64,000 nt of DNA from Melanocharis versteri (taxonomy: Eukaryota > Chordata > Aves > Passeriformes > Melanocharitidae), in assembly GCA_013397845.1 (NCBI GenBank), contig VZTG01006281.1:159729-223728 (forward strand), written 5' to 3'. Below the pieces are notes generated by a model. It was not told the origin of the DNA. It saw nothing but the letters and a program-made list of their open reading frames with translations, and made no database searches. The position numbers and the translations under genes are program-made. This document shows, piece after piece, positions 36,761 through 50,055 of the stretch. Each line of letters opens with the position of its first letter. The stretch's first letter is position 1.

Positions 36761-38175
36761 ATTTTTCTCTTTTAAAATTTGTTCTTATGTTGACTACATA
36801 TGTTCTTCTCAAAATGGAAGTCAGAGAAATACTCTTCTCTGCATACTTTCTAAGCTAGTCAGTTCTTGTGATGATAAGACAATTCCTACTTCAGTGGAAA
36901 GTAACCTTATTCATTGTTCTCAGAAGATGAAATAATATATCTCTGCCACAGAATCAAAGGCTGATACAGAACCAAAACCAACACCTACACCCCTAAGTAT
37001 GCTCTCGAAATACAATTATTGCTAGGATAGGCTTGATTTTGTTGGCAGTTTTAATACTTAAGAGGAGGTAGCAAGTAAGGGGTGCCTTGAGTTTTGGGAG
37101 AAATATTAGAATAAGATACTAATTTAAAACTGCAAATTCAAGTATTCTTCCTTAAAGCTTGAAAATTCAATTTTTTTATAGCATAATGTACAGAATAACT
37201 GCATGATGTAGAAAAACGAAGCGCTGTGACGGATTGATTAGGAGATATGTACTTCTAGCACATTCACTATCAGAAAAATGCATGATTACATGAAGACTGA
37301 AGGAATAGAAATGACTCTTCATATCTGTGACCTCCTCTCACATCATTCAAAATCTGCCTATGCTTCATAAAGAGATTCAGTTCTTGAATCACACAGCTGA
37401 CAAACTTTCACATAAATTTATCTCAAGGAGTATTGCCTGAATTGATTTAGGATAAACTGTCTTACTTCAGAGAGACATGGGTCTTAACCTGTGCTTTTTG
37501 AAGTAATTGTTTTAGCTGCAGGTGTGAAGAATACAGTAAGTGTGTTAAAATATGACAGTTTTATAAGCCACAGTGATTGTGAACATGGGAAAAAATTTAA
37601 GTCCAAAGACTAGGTTTGGCAGTATTGTTGAGAGCACTGCAAAATATAAAGCTATGCCAGTCTCACTTCGCATTAGCTTCAGTCTTTCTGGAGCGGGAAT
37701 AGGCTCCTGTTGGGAGGCATTGGTCACAGTCACAGATTAACTACTGGAAAACATCTGTGTTGGGTTCACACCAGACTCCAGGAGCTGCTGGAGCTGAACA
37801 GTCATGCTACAGAACCGCAGGCAAAGAGATGAAGTGATTCCTCCAACTACAGCCAAGTGGCAATATACCTTATAATTACTTCGAATCTTTTCAGACACAT
37901 TACAAATACATTCAGTAGGGCTAGTTTCTTGCATTTTTTGTTAAGGTACATGAACTTGCTGATGAGGACACAATGCAGAATGGAGATGAATGTAGAAATG
38001 GAGAGAACAAACATCCTGACAGCAACCAGGTGTTACTCGGGCCTTTCGAAGAGAACTTTCCTTGACCCTCTTGAAGCACATGGCTTATTACTGAAAGTGT
38101 CAAACACTTTGTTATCTCTGTTCAGCAGCACTGTACATCAGGCTGCTTATGCATAACTTGGAGTGCTGCTCTTAT
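36761..38175. other. AT-rich unique DNA, no gene seen
   Basis: Only frames under 100 codons, with no recognisable product or repeat. Confidence 0.6.
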
Positions 38176-38273
38176 GATAGAATCATAAAATATCCTGAGT
38201 TGGAAGGAACCCCCAAGGACCATCGAGTCCAGCTCCTGGCCCTGCACCGGACAACCCCAAAAATCCCACCATG
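38176..38273 (-). mobile_element. CR1 LINE, 3' end fragment (minus strand)
   Basis: Read on the plus strand it starts with the reversed octamer tail (ATAGAATCATA), then ATATCCTGAGTTGGAAGGAA, CCAAGGACCATCGAGTCCAG, CTCCTGGCCCTGCACCGG and ACCCCAAAAATCCCACCATG. That is the reverse complement of an avian CR1 3' end of the same broad type as the copy at 11.8 kb. About 100 bases remain, with low divergence. The 120-codon minus frame here (38122-38484) partly translates this transposon tail and is not a gene. Confidence 0.95.
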
Positions 38274-38274
38274 A

Positions 38275-41110
38275 GATTCTTATCCCTGTACTGCAGGAGT
38301 GCTCGCAGGGTTGCGACAACAGTGAGCTGTAGCCCAAAAGTTTACGATTATCTACAGCAGTTTCTTTCATGCTCTCATGAAAACCAAGGTCCGGCACTGT
38401 CTTGAGGAGGGAAAGAGGGTAATTCCTGCTGCAGAAACTGCTATTGCACCCTGAATCCCACTGTTTACTCCTCTCCTCTGTCACAGCTGGTGCTATTACT
38501 ACAGTAGCATTTGTGGCATCTGCACCTGCCTCACTGACTCACCTTGGAGAGAAAATGAATCAGAATTGCATGTTGGTAGTGGCAGGGAGGAGAGCAGCAA
38601 TTCTCAGCTTTATTTCTCTTTGTTTCTCATTGAGCCCTTTTCCTCATTTCTTAACTCTAGTAAGCATTCTCCATATGTGTTTAGTATTTTCACATATGTT
38701 TCTGTGTATATTTAATTGTCTACAGTAGACTCTTCCCATCTTTTCTTCCTGCTTCTTGTGTCAACTGTCTGTTTAGATTTTAAGCTACTTGAAAAGAGCC
38801 ATTTCTTTGTGTATTTCCATGCAGTATTCAGTAGGATGCAACCCTGCAGTTAATTGGAGGCTCTGAATAATCTTGCCATATAAAAAGTATAATTACTGAT
38901 AGTACTCAGATTTTGGTATTTTTTTAAATGTCAATATCTATGCAGGAAAAAATGACAGGTTTTTATCAATAACCACTTTTCTTAATGTGCCTGTGTAGAT
39001 TACTGCAACTCAGAGAGAAGAAATCTACCAGTAGATAGCAGTGTAACTGTAGGATCTCTGTTGGCATTTTAACGAGCCTATTTTTGTGCTAGTTGTAAAA
39101 CCTCACGGTTTGTGCTATTGGAAAGACTTTAAGGCTCTTCGGTATAGAGAACTCAAGCTTTATGAAGGTAAAAAGATAGAAAATAGGAATGCTTCCTTTC
39201 TGAAGCATACTCTGCAAAGGCTTGTCATATGTGAAGGCTTGTCCAGAGCACTATGTAAATGATTTACTGGTAAAGGCTGTGTCTTTGTGCCAATGCTCTA
39301 TTCTTCTAGAATACTCAGTTTAGCTTCAGGAATTCTTCATTACTGTTTGATATTTATCTTAGTGATTTGCAGTCTTAGTTCTGGTGCAAAATATTGTACA
39401 ATTAGTTTTTTTAATGATTATGATTATAATTTTGTCAGTAAGCATATTATATAAAGTATGCCTCAATCTTCTAGGCTTATATTACTTTGCCACCATTTAC
39501 TGTTTGTTTGGTTTTTTTAAATTGAAAACAAAAGGGTACTTTTTTTTTTTTTTTAGTATTTTGCTGTGGTTTTTAGGTCCTGCTTGTTAATATCTAGGTC
39601 TTTAGTGGTTGGACTTCTAGCATTTATAATTATGCTCAGAACAGAAATAACACAAATCCCATGGGAAATGCCAAGTCGCTCTTTCCACAGTTAGCAACTG
39701 CTATCTTAAAAATACGTTAGTGTTAGACACCTTTCAGAGACGAGACGATGTACTTTCCCTGAGAATTGCTGCTATGAGATGTTTAAGATAAATCTGAATC
39801 TGTCTTCCTGTCCTTTTTCATGACAGCAGCAATAGGAAAGCGCCAATCAGTTGGTTAATGAATCCGTGTGATAACTTCATGACTCTTCATTTTCTTCCAC
39901 TCTGCTTTTGGCAGTTCTAGAGATGTTAATCTCTCCACATTTTCACGGGAGAGGTCTGCATTTGAGAGAGGTCTTTACATGCTCTACCTACAAAAGACCA
40001 GTGTGTCAAAAGGCACCACCATTGATCTCATCTGTGTTTCATTAATTCCAGCCCCCTTGTCTTTCCTGGGCAGCTGTCACACTTGCCTTTCAGAATCTTC
40101 CACTCAAATGACACTTTGGGTGTGATAACAGCTCCATCATCCCTCTCTCTGCTGAACTCTGTACGTTGTCTGTGCTGGTCATACTTCAAAGCCAGATTCT
40201 CTGATTTGTACTCCTGCATGGTTTTCACTGCTGTCTGTGTGAGGTGTTGGAAGGTGAGTCCCTGAGGATAAAGCCCTGAGCTTGGGCAACATAAACACCC
40301 TTGCTTTTAATTCTCTAGTTTTGACTATATTTTGTTTCCACTTTTGCCTTTATTTTCATTCCAGTTTCAGTTTTGTTTCAGTTCACTTGAAGGTGGCAAT
40401 GATTTGAAACAAAAAACTCTTCAGCTGTACTTCAGGATTAAAATATAGTCTAATTTGCTGAAAGAGCTTTTGTCTTGTCCATTTGTGGCACCAGGTTTTT
40501 TTCACATTTTGGCAAGACTGCCTGTGGGCAGAAATATTGCATTGCTTAGGAAATGCTGTTAATGGTTTGGTTTAAATAAGGACAATTTCACTATCTTGAA
40601 ATTAGGTACATGAAAATAATCCTCATTTTTGTCTTCATAAAAATAAATAGTTTGGGATATTTCTATATATAAACTGAGTAGTGGTTAATGGTATTAGGGA
40701 GGACATGAGTACTGAAGCTGGCAAACCACTCTTTCATGGTTGGTTTTGTTTGAGGTTTTTAAAATGTTTTTTAATGCCTTCATGATTATTATGCTCCTTG
40801 ATTTTCATAATTGGTCTATTATTGTAATGAGTCAAACCCACCCCCTGTGCATAGATGTGATCAATGCATGCTCTGTAGAGAAAAAAAAAAGTAAAAATTG
40901 AAATTTCTAAGGATCCTCCTGATATTTTCATTTCTTTTACATAAGTGAATTATCATATTTTTTAATTTTTCAAATCATTTGAACAAATAGTATGGGTAAT
41001 ATTTTAAACCTATTATGCTTTCTACATAAAAACAGAGCAAAACAAATTATTATTTTCCGGCCTGATATTGCCATCAATCTTATGAGGAGAAACTGTTTAT
41101 GCACTATCAG
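38275..41110. other. AT-rich unique DNA, no gene seen
   Basis: A 15-base T run lies at 39,540-39,554. A 66-codon minus-strand frame (40028-40228) gives a charged peptide containing HRQRTEFSRERD, but I cannot assign it and found no clear splice context. No repeat family was recognised. Confidence 0.55.
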
Positions 41111-41209
41111 GATTTTTTCTGTTTGGTTTTGGTTTTGGTTTTTTGTTTGTTTGTTTTATGGTTTTGTTTGGTTTTTTGTTTGGTTTTTGTTTGGTTTTTT
41201 TTTTTTTTT
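41111..41209. repeat. G/T-rich low-complexity tract
   Basis: About 100 bases of GGTTTT- and GTTT-type units ending in a 15-base T run (41,195-41,209). The plus-strand frame across it translates to a W/F/V-rich low-complexity peptide of no meaning. Confidence 0.85.
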
Positions 41210-41242
41210 CACTGAAGAAAGATTTATTATGAGGCAAAAAGG

Positions 41243-41243
41243 N
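41243..41243. other. Unresolved base (N)
   Basis: The only ambiguous base in the window, 34 bases after a long T run, where sequencing or assembly often fails. Confidence 0.99.
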
Positions 41244-41289
41244 CCATTGCTTAAATGCAAAGTGTGTCACTTTATTATATCACAGTGCA

Positions 41290-41925
41290 TATTTCAATGA
41301 CCTGGTGGCATGGTTATAGCGCTGTTGATCTTACTGTAGTGCTGTGAAATGAATAAGTAAGGGCTGACAACTGGCAGGGAAACTGATCCGGGCTCCCTTA
41401 AGGTGCAGCTCATTATTGCGGGATACAACAGGCCAGCACTGGCTGTCAGCAGCAGGAGACTCTCAAACGCTGCCAAGGTCAAACCCAACACAGTAACAAG
41501 GGTTTGGGTGAGAAAACCCCGCACATGGCCATCACACCGATGTGGGGCAGATCATTTCCAATTCTCACGGGAGCCAGTGTTTGCCGGCGTGTGACCATGG
41601 CGGTGCACTTGTAGAGCCAGCCTGCTCCCAGCGCTGAGCGGGCTCCAGAGGATGGCTGGGCAGGGGTGCTGTGCTCAGCAGGGCTGAGAACTTTTCCCTC
41701 TCCTCCCCTCTTTCGGAGGCTGGGCATATTGACCTTTTCCCAGTTGAGCTCCCTGCTCTAAGTAGTCGATCTCAAATTTGTGTGAGTGGAGGGTCCTTTG
41801 CCTGCCCTTCTCCTCAGAAGGTGGCCACAGAGACTGGACATGTCCCAACTCCTGTGGGCACGGCGAGGCTGGCCAGGGTTCGCAGCTGAAGAGCGAGGTC
41901 TGTGCATGAAAAGAGAGAGAGAGTT
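41290..41925. other. CpG-enriched patch, no gene recognised
   Basis: About 18 CpG dinucleotides occur between roughly 41,310 and 41,905, and GC content is high compared with the flanks. Open frames of 63-98 codons overlap on both strands. One minus-strand frame (41294-41524) begins with a leucine-rich hydrophobic stretch, but the plus frame at 41403-41594 is also open and neither is recognisable. Possible regulatory element or relic. Confidence 0.35.
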
Positions 41926-43270
41926 GTGTGGAGCCCTTGGAGTATTAAATAAATGCAGCAGTCCATTTCGGCTGGGCCTTGTATGTGGTTCTCACAGCAC
42001 TGGGACTGACACGGTCCTGTTTAGCATGGTCAAGCACGGAAGGTCTTGTTTGAAATGTATAAAAATATACCAAATAGCTTGATGAAATGTTAAATAATTC
42101 ACTAACATTTTAAAAGGACTTTGGAACTACCCCACAAAGGCACTATGTTTAAAATAGGATAATTTTAGAGTAACATTTAAGTGGCTTGGAGAAATAAAGA
42201 GTAATTTTAGTTGAAGATGCATTGTAATTTTCATAGTTTGGACAATAAACAGAGTGCTGACTACAACAGCAGTAAAAGCCTAGAATAGTTAAAATTATGT
42301 CAGGTTCATCTTCTGCCAGCAAATGCTGTAGCCCAATGTACAAAACCGAAGTACTATGTCAAATAATAAACAAAATAGAACAAAAGAGCTTACAATCACA
42401 AGGCGATTATGTTCTTAATGCCTTAAGAATGGATAAACGTACTATTTTCTGCACTTGTACTCCTTGATGCGTGAATGAAAATACACTTAAAGCAGTCCGT
42501 GCATTAAAATTTCATGGTAATTCATAATATAAATACCAAATTCAAATGCAGTATCACCTAAATTTAATCCATTCTTCATAAATATTGTAATGCAAGCACA
42601 AAACACAGATACTGCAACCCAGCTTCTGACAGTTGCCTTTACTACTTTCTATTATCTATGAATTATTTGCAAGATGTTTGAATCATGATTGAATGTGGGA
42701 AGCTATTTCTATTTTGTATAGGTCAGTGTTTCTGAAATACTTAATCTTGGAGCAAAATGTTAAGAATACCACGAAACATATCGTGTTGCTTACAGTTAAA
42801 TGCTTGAGATACATGGATCACCTAATTGTTTTTCCTTTACAGTACTGCTCAGCTCTGTAATCAAGGGATTACTTTATTTAGGCACTAGGGAGCAACAGTT
42901 CTTCACTCTTCTGTTATCCATATTTTCTGCTCTTTCTGTCTTCTCTAAGCAGCAGTTATCAACACATGAAACCAATCCACATCTGCTGCTTAGTTTAAGG
43001 CAAATGTCCCAGACATACTACCCATATCCTTTTTGTTACTATTTGAGGATCATCATAGTTGTTTAAAAACGAAAACAAAAAATCTTTCCTCAGAATGGCA
43101 AAAGGTGAAGCAACCAAATGGTGCAAATGATGACTATTTTTCAGCCAGGTGTTCAATGTGTTTTATTCCTGACAACACTGCAAAGCTCTCGCAGATGCTA
43201 TTAAAGACCAGTGTATTTCCTTTCAGCCCTTTGTACCAACAGCCTCAAGGTGTTGAACTGACACGTGCCC
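41926..43270. other. AT-rich unique DNA, no gene seen
   Basis: Only short frames are present, and no repeat was recognised. Confidence 0.6.
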
Positions 43271-43273
43271 AGG

Positions 43274-43302
43274 GTATGCATGTATGTATGTATGTATGTA
43301 TG
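43274..43302. repeat. (GTAT)n microsatellite
   Basis: About seven GTAT units, with one GCAT variant near the start. It adds an MHVCMYVCM-like run to an overlapping chance frame. Confidence 0.9.
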
Positions 43303-43309
43303 ATGAATG

Positions 43310-46300
43310 TATAATTCTGATTATAGTGATGTGGTGGAAAAATGACAATTGTCAAGCAATAATCTCAAAATTTTTTTGCAATGGAGACAGGATGAATGAC
43401 CCTCAGCTCTTCTAAATTGACTTGAAAGTTGACTGAAGCATAGTAATGAATAAGGAATATTGCTAATTTTGATTCCTGCGGTGTTGTCAGTGATGAGCTA
43501 AGGCTGTGATACTCGTAAGCTTAGCATATGAAATTTTTTTCAGTCTTTTCCTGGTAGTGTCTCAGCACTTTAGAAGCATCTCAGAATGCCGCTCTCAAAT
43601 AGGCTGGATTTCAGAATTTACCTAAGGTGCCTGACTCAAGGCTGCCCTCAGTCCCTGCATTTTCCCAGGTGCCCTCTCTGCTTCTGTTCTGTTCTCCTCT
43701 GCCCACACTGCTGGCCCGTCAGCTCTGAGACGATTTAGGTAACCTCCTCTGAGAATTCCAGCCCCTGAATCAAACAATTGCCAATGCTGCCTAGTTTATC
43801 TTATGAGCACAATATTCACTGCACACCTAGTGGCCCTGTGAGCATCAAATAATATGCACTCAAGCAGCTTGTCAGGCCATATCATTACTGTATTTGTAAC
43901 ATGCTCTGCAAAGTGAGCACTGTGCTATCACTGAGCTGCTCAAGCAAACAGTTAATAGGGTCATTGCCTCATTTATCTGGAAGGAAGAGTAAAATTGATG
44001 GGTAGGGCATTGACCTACTATGGAGGTTAAAAAATAAGTTTAAGTATCTGTCCATTTAAGGTGTGCTAGACCACTGGGTAATCCAGAGCAACAGATAACT
44101 GATTTGTAATTACACTGAAGTATTTCACTAGAAGGACTATATTCCTTTAAACTATTTTCCTGTGTGACACACATCTTGACAAAATATTCAGTCTAGAGGA
44201 CGGTGTGGACAACTTGACATATTGCCTTGAAACTCTTGCTACTTTTGGTACATTTATGCTGGCAGTGTACAATTTGGTTTCTAGATTTTCATGCCAAATA
44301 GCAGATCTCTTTGATTCATGGCTGTCAGAAACATGCATTAGAAACTGCTTTGAGGAGTTGTATTTGGAAGTGTGAGATGACAGCATGCTGGTTATTTTTA
44401 AGCATTAATCAGTTTATACATAGTGGAAGTGATTAGGAATACTTCTGCTTTTTCTTGTCTCCTTGCTTACGCATCCCTTTCTTCTTCCAAAGTTTTGTCA
44501 GTGGTTGTCACTCAATCAGATTTTCTGTGCTTTCACTTTGTCATTCTTGTTATTCAGTGCCATAACCTCCAACTTGTAGATATTATTCTCAGGCATTTTT
44601 CCTAGTTTCCATCCAGAATTGCAGATGGAAAGATAGTTGCACAGACTATTGGCTTACACTAGGTATTTGCCAACTATAATTGCACGCATGAATTAAGAGT
44701 CTTAACTATATATATAACTGCAAAGAAATTGTAGATGAAGTGGTTATACTTCACTTTGACTCTTAATACAGTTCATTTCACACTTTCTATTTTCATTTAA
44801 CATGCAATAAACTTATTTATATGCCTACACACTTGTCCACTCAAACTTGCTGGTATTGCCACACTGGAAAGCCTAAATCTCATTTGATTACGTTAGCGAT
44901 ACAGATTTTTGAGAATGTCTATTTCAAAATACATTCATGTTTTTAAAAAGCAGTTAGAAATAAGTAAGATTGATATTTTAAAATGAAAGAGCACTTTTAC
45001 CTATTTATCTTGTGAGTCAGAAATACAATGAATTGAGCTGAACTAACCTGAGAGGTACCCATCTGTTGAAATTTAGAACTCTCCCAAAGAGCTAAAACCG
45101 CCCTTATAGGTTAACTTTGTGTCATAATTTATGAATTTCTAATCAGTTAGACTCCAAGTCTCCCTGATTCAGACTCAATTTAAGCATGCAGTAATTTGTT
45201 TTACTGAAGTTAATGGCCCATAGTGGAGGTCCCAATTTAGCATGTCATAATCTCCTTGTGTTCTGTATTCCCGTGTCCCCCATGTGGTGTTTTTAATTTA
45301 TTTTTTGTTGGCCAAATGACTTTGCTACCTGAATGTTTGTAATTCATCTGAAAATACAACCTTACATGTGAAATAATTACTGCTTCAATCCTAAAGAAAT
45401 CCAAGGTAACCAAAGTAAATTTATAATTACTTTTGAGTTGTATTAAAAACTCATGACCTCCATGGCCTATATTCTCAATTCTTGTTACCAAGACAAATGT
45501 CATGCTTTCCTAAAAATTACTGATAACAAATTACATTTAGACCGTATATCTCTGTTGGGTGATGACATGGATGCCAAAAGGGCTTTGCTCTTATATAAAG
45601 GTGCGCTAGTAGGAGTATTTTTGCACTACATTTCCTGATCTTTAAGAACTTCAGGGTAATTTTGTCCACTTAGACGTCTGAGAAGTACCTAATAAACTGT
45701 ATTCAAATGCAGCCCAAACACATTTTTCCAAAGTGTCCTTCTTGATACAACTAATACTGCTTGATAAATCCAGTTCTGTATGGATTGGTTCTGCTTTCAA
45801 AAAGCTCTTTAGAGGAGGCAGTTGCCAGAACCATAGCTGAATATGCCATTAAAGTAACAGAAGCAGGGAAGGAAGCCACATACAAGCCATGTATCTTCCT
45901 GAATTGCCACTGGGCCTAGTAATTATTCTGTTTTAATGTGAGAGTTTAAATTAAAAATCTGTTAGAAAGCATTGTGCTGTATTTATATTAGAGCTTCAAA
46001 GTCTGCCTTTTAATCAAGGCTTACTACTGATGGTTTTTATCCTCTTTTATCTTCTCTTTTTGAAACAAAGGCATTCTGAAGTATAAGACAGGTAAAGTAT
46101 CTTTTGCAATGGATTCATGAAAAGGAAGCTGAGTGAGAGGAGATCTATAACGTAGACGAAATGCAGCAATGGAGCATTTGAAAGAATTAAATAGAAAATG
46201 ATAATGGAATTGTGCCAAATAACAGGCAAAAATAAATGTGTTTGCTTGGTTTACATATCAGAAATCAACATAAGCTAATATAGTTAAAACTGCATTTTTA

Positions 46301-48355
46301 CTATTTGTACAAATTATGTTTAAACATCAGTCAATCTTTAAGACTCTTGAACACACAGCCATAAACTCAGGCCTGAGAAAGACCTGCACAGACACAAAAT
46401 TTCTTTTTCTACTTCATACAAGTCGAGAGTTTTGGACTTACAGGATATCTTTCATTGAATAAAGAGTTTAAAGATATGGAAACATTAAATTAATTCTCAT
46501 AAGGGCTATTATAACTGTCTTACATGTCTGTTTAGATATGAAGATCTCTTTGCCATTGCACCATTTTTGTGGATCACCCTTGATTAAAATCTTTGTGTGG
46601 TTACCTTCAAGCACATGGAGATCCTACAGCTCCATGTGTGCCAAATGAGGGACAGTTCTGAGCTCATTTCATAGCCGATGACTCGTCAGGCTGGGGACAC
46701 ACGCTTCGTGCTCTCATGTATTCCCAGCTCTACCTTTGCTTTAGTTTGCTCTTTAGGAAAAAGAGAGATTGTTTTATACTTTATTCTGACATTTTTACTA
46801 TTTGCTTCCTACTAAATTTGAGGAAAAGGGAAAGCTTCTCTAACTGAACTTACTTACAACTGTGAGAAGTTTGGCTGGCTCCTTCATAAGTTGGGAACAG
46901 GCCACTGCACAATATTCAGCAGAATATCTCCAAGAAAATACATTTGTGGCAGTATTCCACTAAACTACCTTTTTTTCAGAATCCACTTATTCCTTGAGCC
47001 TTGTGAATTCAGGCACATCGGAAGAGCTAGGACTAAGAGCTGCGGGGAGTTTCAGGTACAACAGGAAAGGTACAACAGGAAATACTGCCTTGGAAGGAAA
47101 AAAAGGCACCCACTGTCATAGGTTTAAAAGCATGCTACCTCTTCATAATGTTCATATATGAGTTAGTGATCTGCTTCATGAATGAGCTACCCTACTTTGA
47201 GGCAGAAAGTGTTTGTTACTGGCTAGTACAAGGGGACAGCACAGGAGCATCTCTTACTGAATGCATGAAAATGTAAGAATATCCCACGCGTGAGATTAGG
47301 TTCAACCACAAATTCTGCATGATCCAAAAGTTGACTGTGAAATGAGCAGTACCCTTAATTACATTGCTAATATAATAAACAATAAACAGTAAGCTGTGAG
47401 GAAGATTATTGCAACTAGTGTCATCTTGGAAGCAGGGTAATTGTCACTCTGGGTTCATTGGGACATAAATGAAAGGAAAGACCCCCTCAGTGACATGGCA
47501 TGTAGGACTATTCTTCCTTCCTTCATTCCCCTGGTCGTTTTAACAGCTCAAATTGAATTTCAGTGCTGGTTCCTGGAATCTTAATGACCCAGGGCATATG
47601 TGAAAAGGAAGTGTAAGGCTGCCACTCTTTTCAGAGCTGTAGTGAGCCTGTGGCTTTCTTCCTTCACAGCTTCAAGAGAAATGTTTTCTTAATGGTAGCT
47701 ACTTAAGCTTTGACACCTGCGTAGGCAATTGGAAATTGCTGTGCCTGTTGAGGTGGTTGTGCTTCCATTCTGCTAGTACAGATCAATTTTTACAAAAGAA
47801 GCATAGGGAGACTCTACCTTCCTGACTGAATCAATTTTATATACAGAAATGGAGAGATGGAATGGGAGCAGGTGGAATTGTGTCCTTACCTGTTTTTCAT
47901 TGGATGAAACTTTTCATATGACTGTAACTCTAAAAGCTTTTAAAACATCTTATGATCTCCTGGACAATAATTCAGGAATTAAAAATATCTTTAAAATATT
48001 CCAATGTGATGTTGGCAGAAAGCTTTCAGGAAAAAATCCTAGGATTACAAGTAAACTAGCAAACTCTGTATTCAGGGCTGTGCTGACATCTTTAATTACA
48101 CCATCAATTATGCTAATTTTAATGCATACTTGAGAATGTGATAAAAATAAACCAAAGGAGATTATTTGTTAGCTGCTGCTTCATGGCTGAAATTGAGCTG
48201 AACATTTAAAATAAGTCTGGATGAAACACTACATACTGTGCCATAGGGAATAATTCTACATAGGCAGCAAGTAGAGCAGGGTGGAAACTAATAATTCTTC
48301 CATCTTAGTTCTATTTTATGACTCTCTGCAAGAAAAACTAGCTTAGATTATTTTT
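43310..48355. other. AT-rich unique DNA, no gene seen
   Basis: Frames do not exceed 94 codons (47849-48133, plus) and none is recognisable. A 14-base tandem doublet (AGGTACAACAGGAA) occurs at 47,054-47,081. Confidence 0.6.
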
Positions 48356-48358
48356 TCC

Positions 48359-48372
48359 TTTTTTTTTTTTTT
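48359..48372. repeat. (T)14 homopolymer with acceptor-like end
   Basis: A T run followed by CCCTCCCAG resembles a strong splice acceptor ending at 48,380. The next bases contain stops in all three plus frames within about 60 bases and no good donor, so no exon is called. Confidence 0.6.
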
Positions 48373-48380
48373 CCCTCCCA

Positions 48381-50055
48381 GAGGGGGCTGTAAGCTCCTA
48401 GCTGAAGCCAGGACAAAACGGAGAACTTCCTAAAGAAAAAAGCTCTTTAGAGTGAAAAAAAATCATTGCATTTGAGATTACACAAAACTATATTCTTGGT
48501 ATTGACAATAAGTGATTTCAATTTTATCAGCAGAACAAACAGAGGTTCACCTCTTGTATTGAGTCTCTCTGTCACCAAAATCTGGTTGTCCACATATAGT
48601 TTAATAATACTTTAAATTGTGCCTGTATTTGAATAATTGTATTTTTTCCAAATTTCTTGTAGAGTACATCATATTTCATCCATTAATGCCCAAAACACTG
48701 AAATTAGAATGTTTTCTTAGGTGCTGAGTGTGGCTGAGTTACAAGTATCGAACTTGGAATTTCTCATAATGCCTTGCAAAAGGGAAAAACTGCAAGAACA
48801 GTAATTTTCACCTTCAGAGAAAATACATTTATCACTTGGATCTCGGTGAATAGCTCATGGTCTTACCCCAGACTCTGTATTTGGGTTGATCCTGATTATA
48901 TTGTCCACAGTTTACCTCCCATGAACTCAGAAATCCATTTTTATACAGTACATCTATAAAATGAAATCTCTCGAAATATGCAATATGTCCTAGAGCTACT
49001 TGTAATTTTCACAGTAGGCCTCCCCAATTTTTTTTAACCCAGCACATATACCTCACAACTAGGAGAGCGGTAATACTCTTTTTTAGAAATAAATTATCTA
49101 ATATTTATTTGTCCTGAGGCATAAATGAACAGGTTTTAAATGGAAAAGGGGCTACACAAACAACCAGGATTTTTTTAATGCTAGGGAATAGCTCTTCATC
49201 ACATTTTACAAGTTTTGCTTTAATAAAGTACTTTCCATTAAGATAGTGCGGAAGTCAGCATAAAACATCCTGCTAATAAGGACACTGTAAGTTTCCAGGA
49301 GACTGCAGTCCGGAGCAATATACTTGGTGGTGTTACGCTTTGCAGAAGCCTCAGCAGAAAGCATTCCTCCCCCTTTTCTGGGATCTTTGCCACACACCAG
49401 AGAAGGAGCTCCACAGATGAGCAAGACAGTGATGGAGGGTGAGGGAGGATGTTTTAATTCCAGTTTGCAAATAAATTTCATCTGCTTTTTCTCTTCTTTT
49501 TTCTTACAAGAATAAGAATAAATGAAGAATTTAATGGTGACTTGTTATTAATGCAATGTATTTACAGTTCTCCAAAGTCTTGCACATGTACACGTTTCAT
49601 TTGTGATGTTTTTTTTTTCCTTACTGTAAACTCTTTCCTCATGTACATCAATAAAAGGCATGGTAATATCTACCAAACAGGTCTGTATGGAAATGTCAGG
49701 GGCTTTAAGACAGTTTAAATGGTGGTATGTGTGGTCACGAAGAATTTCTGAATAAATCGTTTCTTGAAAATAGCTATGAATTTGCCCAAGGTTAGAAATC
49801 TAAACCCTTTGCATTATTTTTCTCCTTTTAAATCTGTAAATTCAGTGCCATGCAGCATCTCAGCAAGAGCCTCCTTTAAATTTCCTTGAAAGTAAGCCCA
49901 AAGTAATATTTGTGAACACACGTGATCTGTTCCTTCGTGTAGTGTCCATGGCCCCTGCATTTTTCAGTGGCTTCATTCTGGGGGCGTGTCACCTGCGGGG
50001 GGAACACAGCACGCACTGAGTAGCGTAAGCTCTTAAAAGACCAACCCATTGCAAG
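48381..50055. other. AT-rich unique DNA, possible 3' UTR of the candidate exon to the right
   Basis: No independent gene. If the minus-strand candidate exon at 50,056-50,207 is real, this stretch would hold its 3' untranslated region. A minus-strand AATAAA lies at 49,104-49,109, about 950 bases beyond the stop codon. That is inference only. Confidence 0.35.

Noticed and set aside
38122..38484. 120-codon minus-strand frame
   Set aside because: It translates the reversed CR1 3' end plus flanking DNA; the CR1 3' UTR is non-coding.
40028..40228. 66-codon minus-strand frame with a charged peptide
   Set aside because: No recognisable family, no convincing splice sites and an equally open plus-strand frame over the same bases.
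43274..43302. Short tandem repeats as a CRISPR array
   Set aside because: Simple GTAT microsatellite without spacers, in a vertebrate-type genome; the same applies to the 20-bp tandem at 36.7 kb.
48359..48440. Poly-T followed by CCCTCCCAG as a splice acceptor of a coding exon
   Set aside because: The three frames close within about 60 bases and no consensus donor follows.
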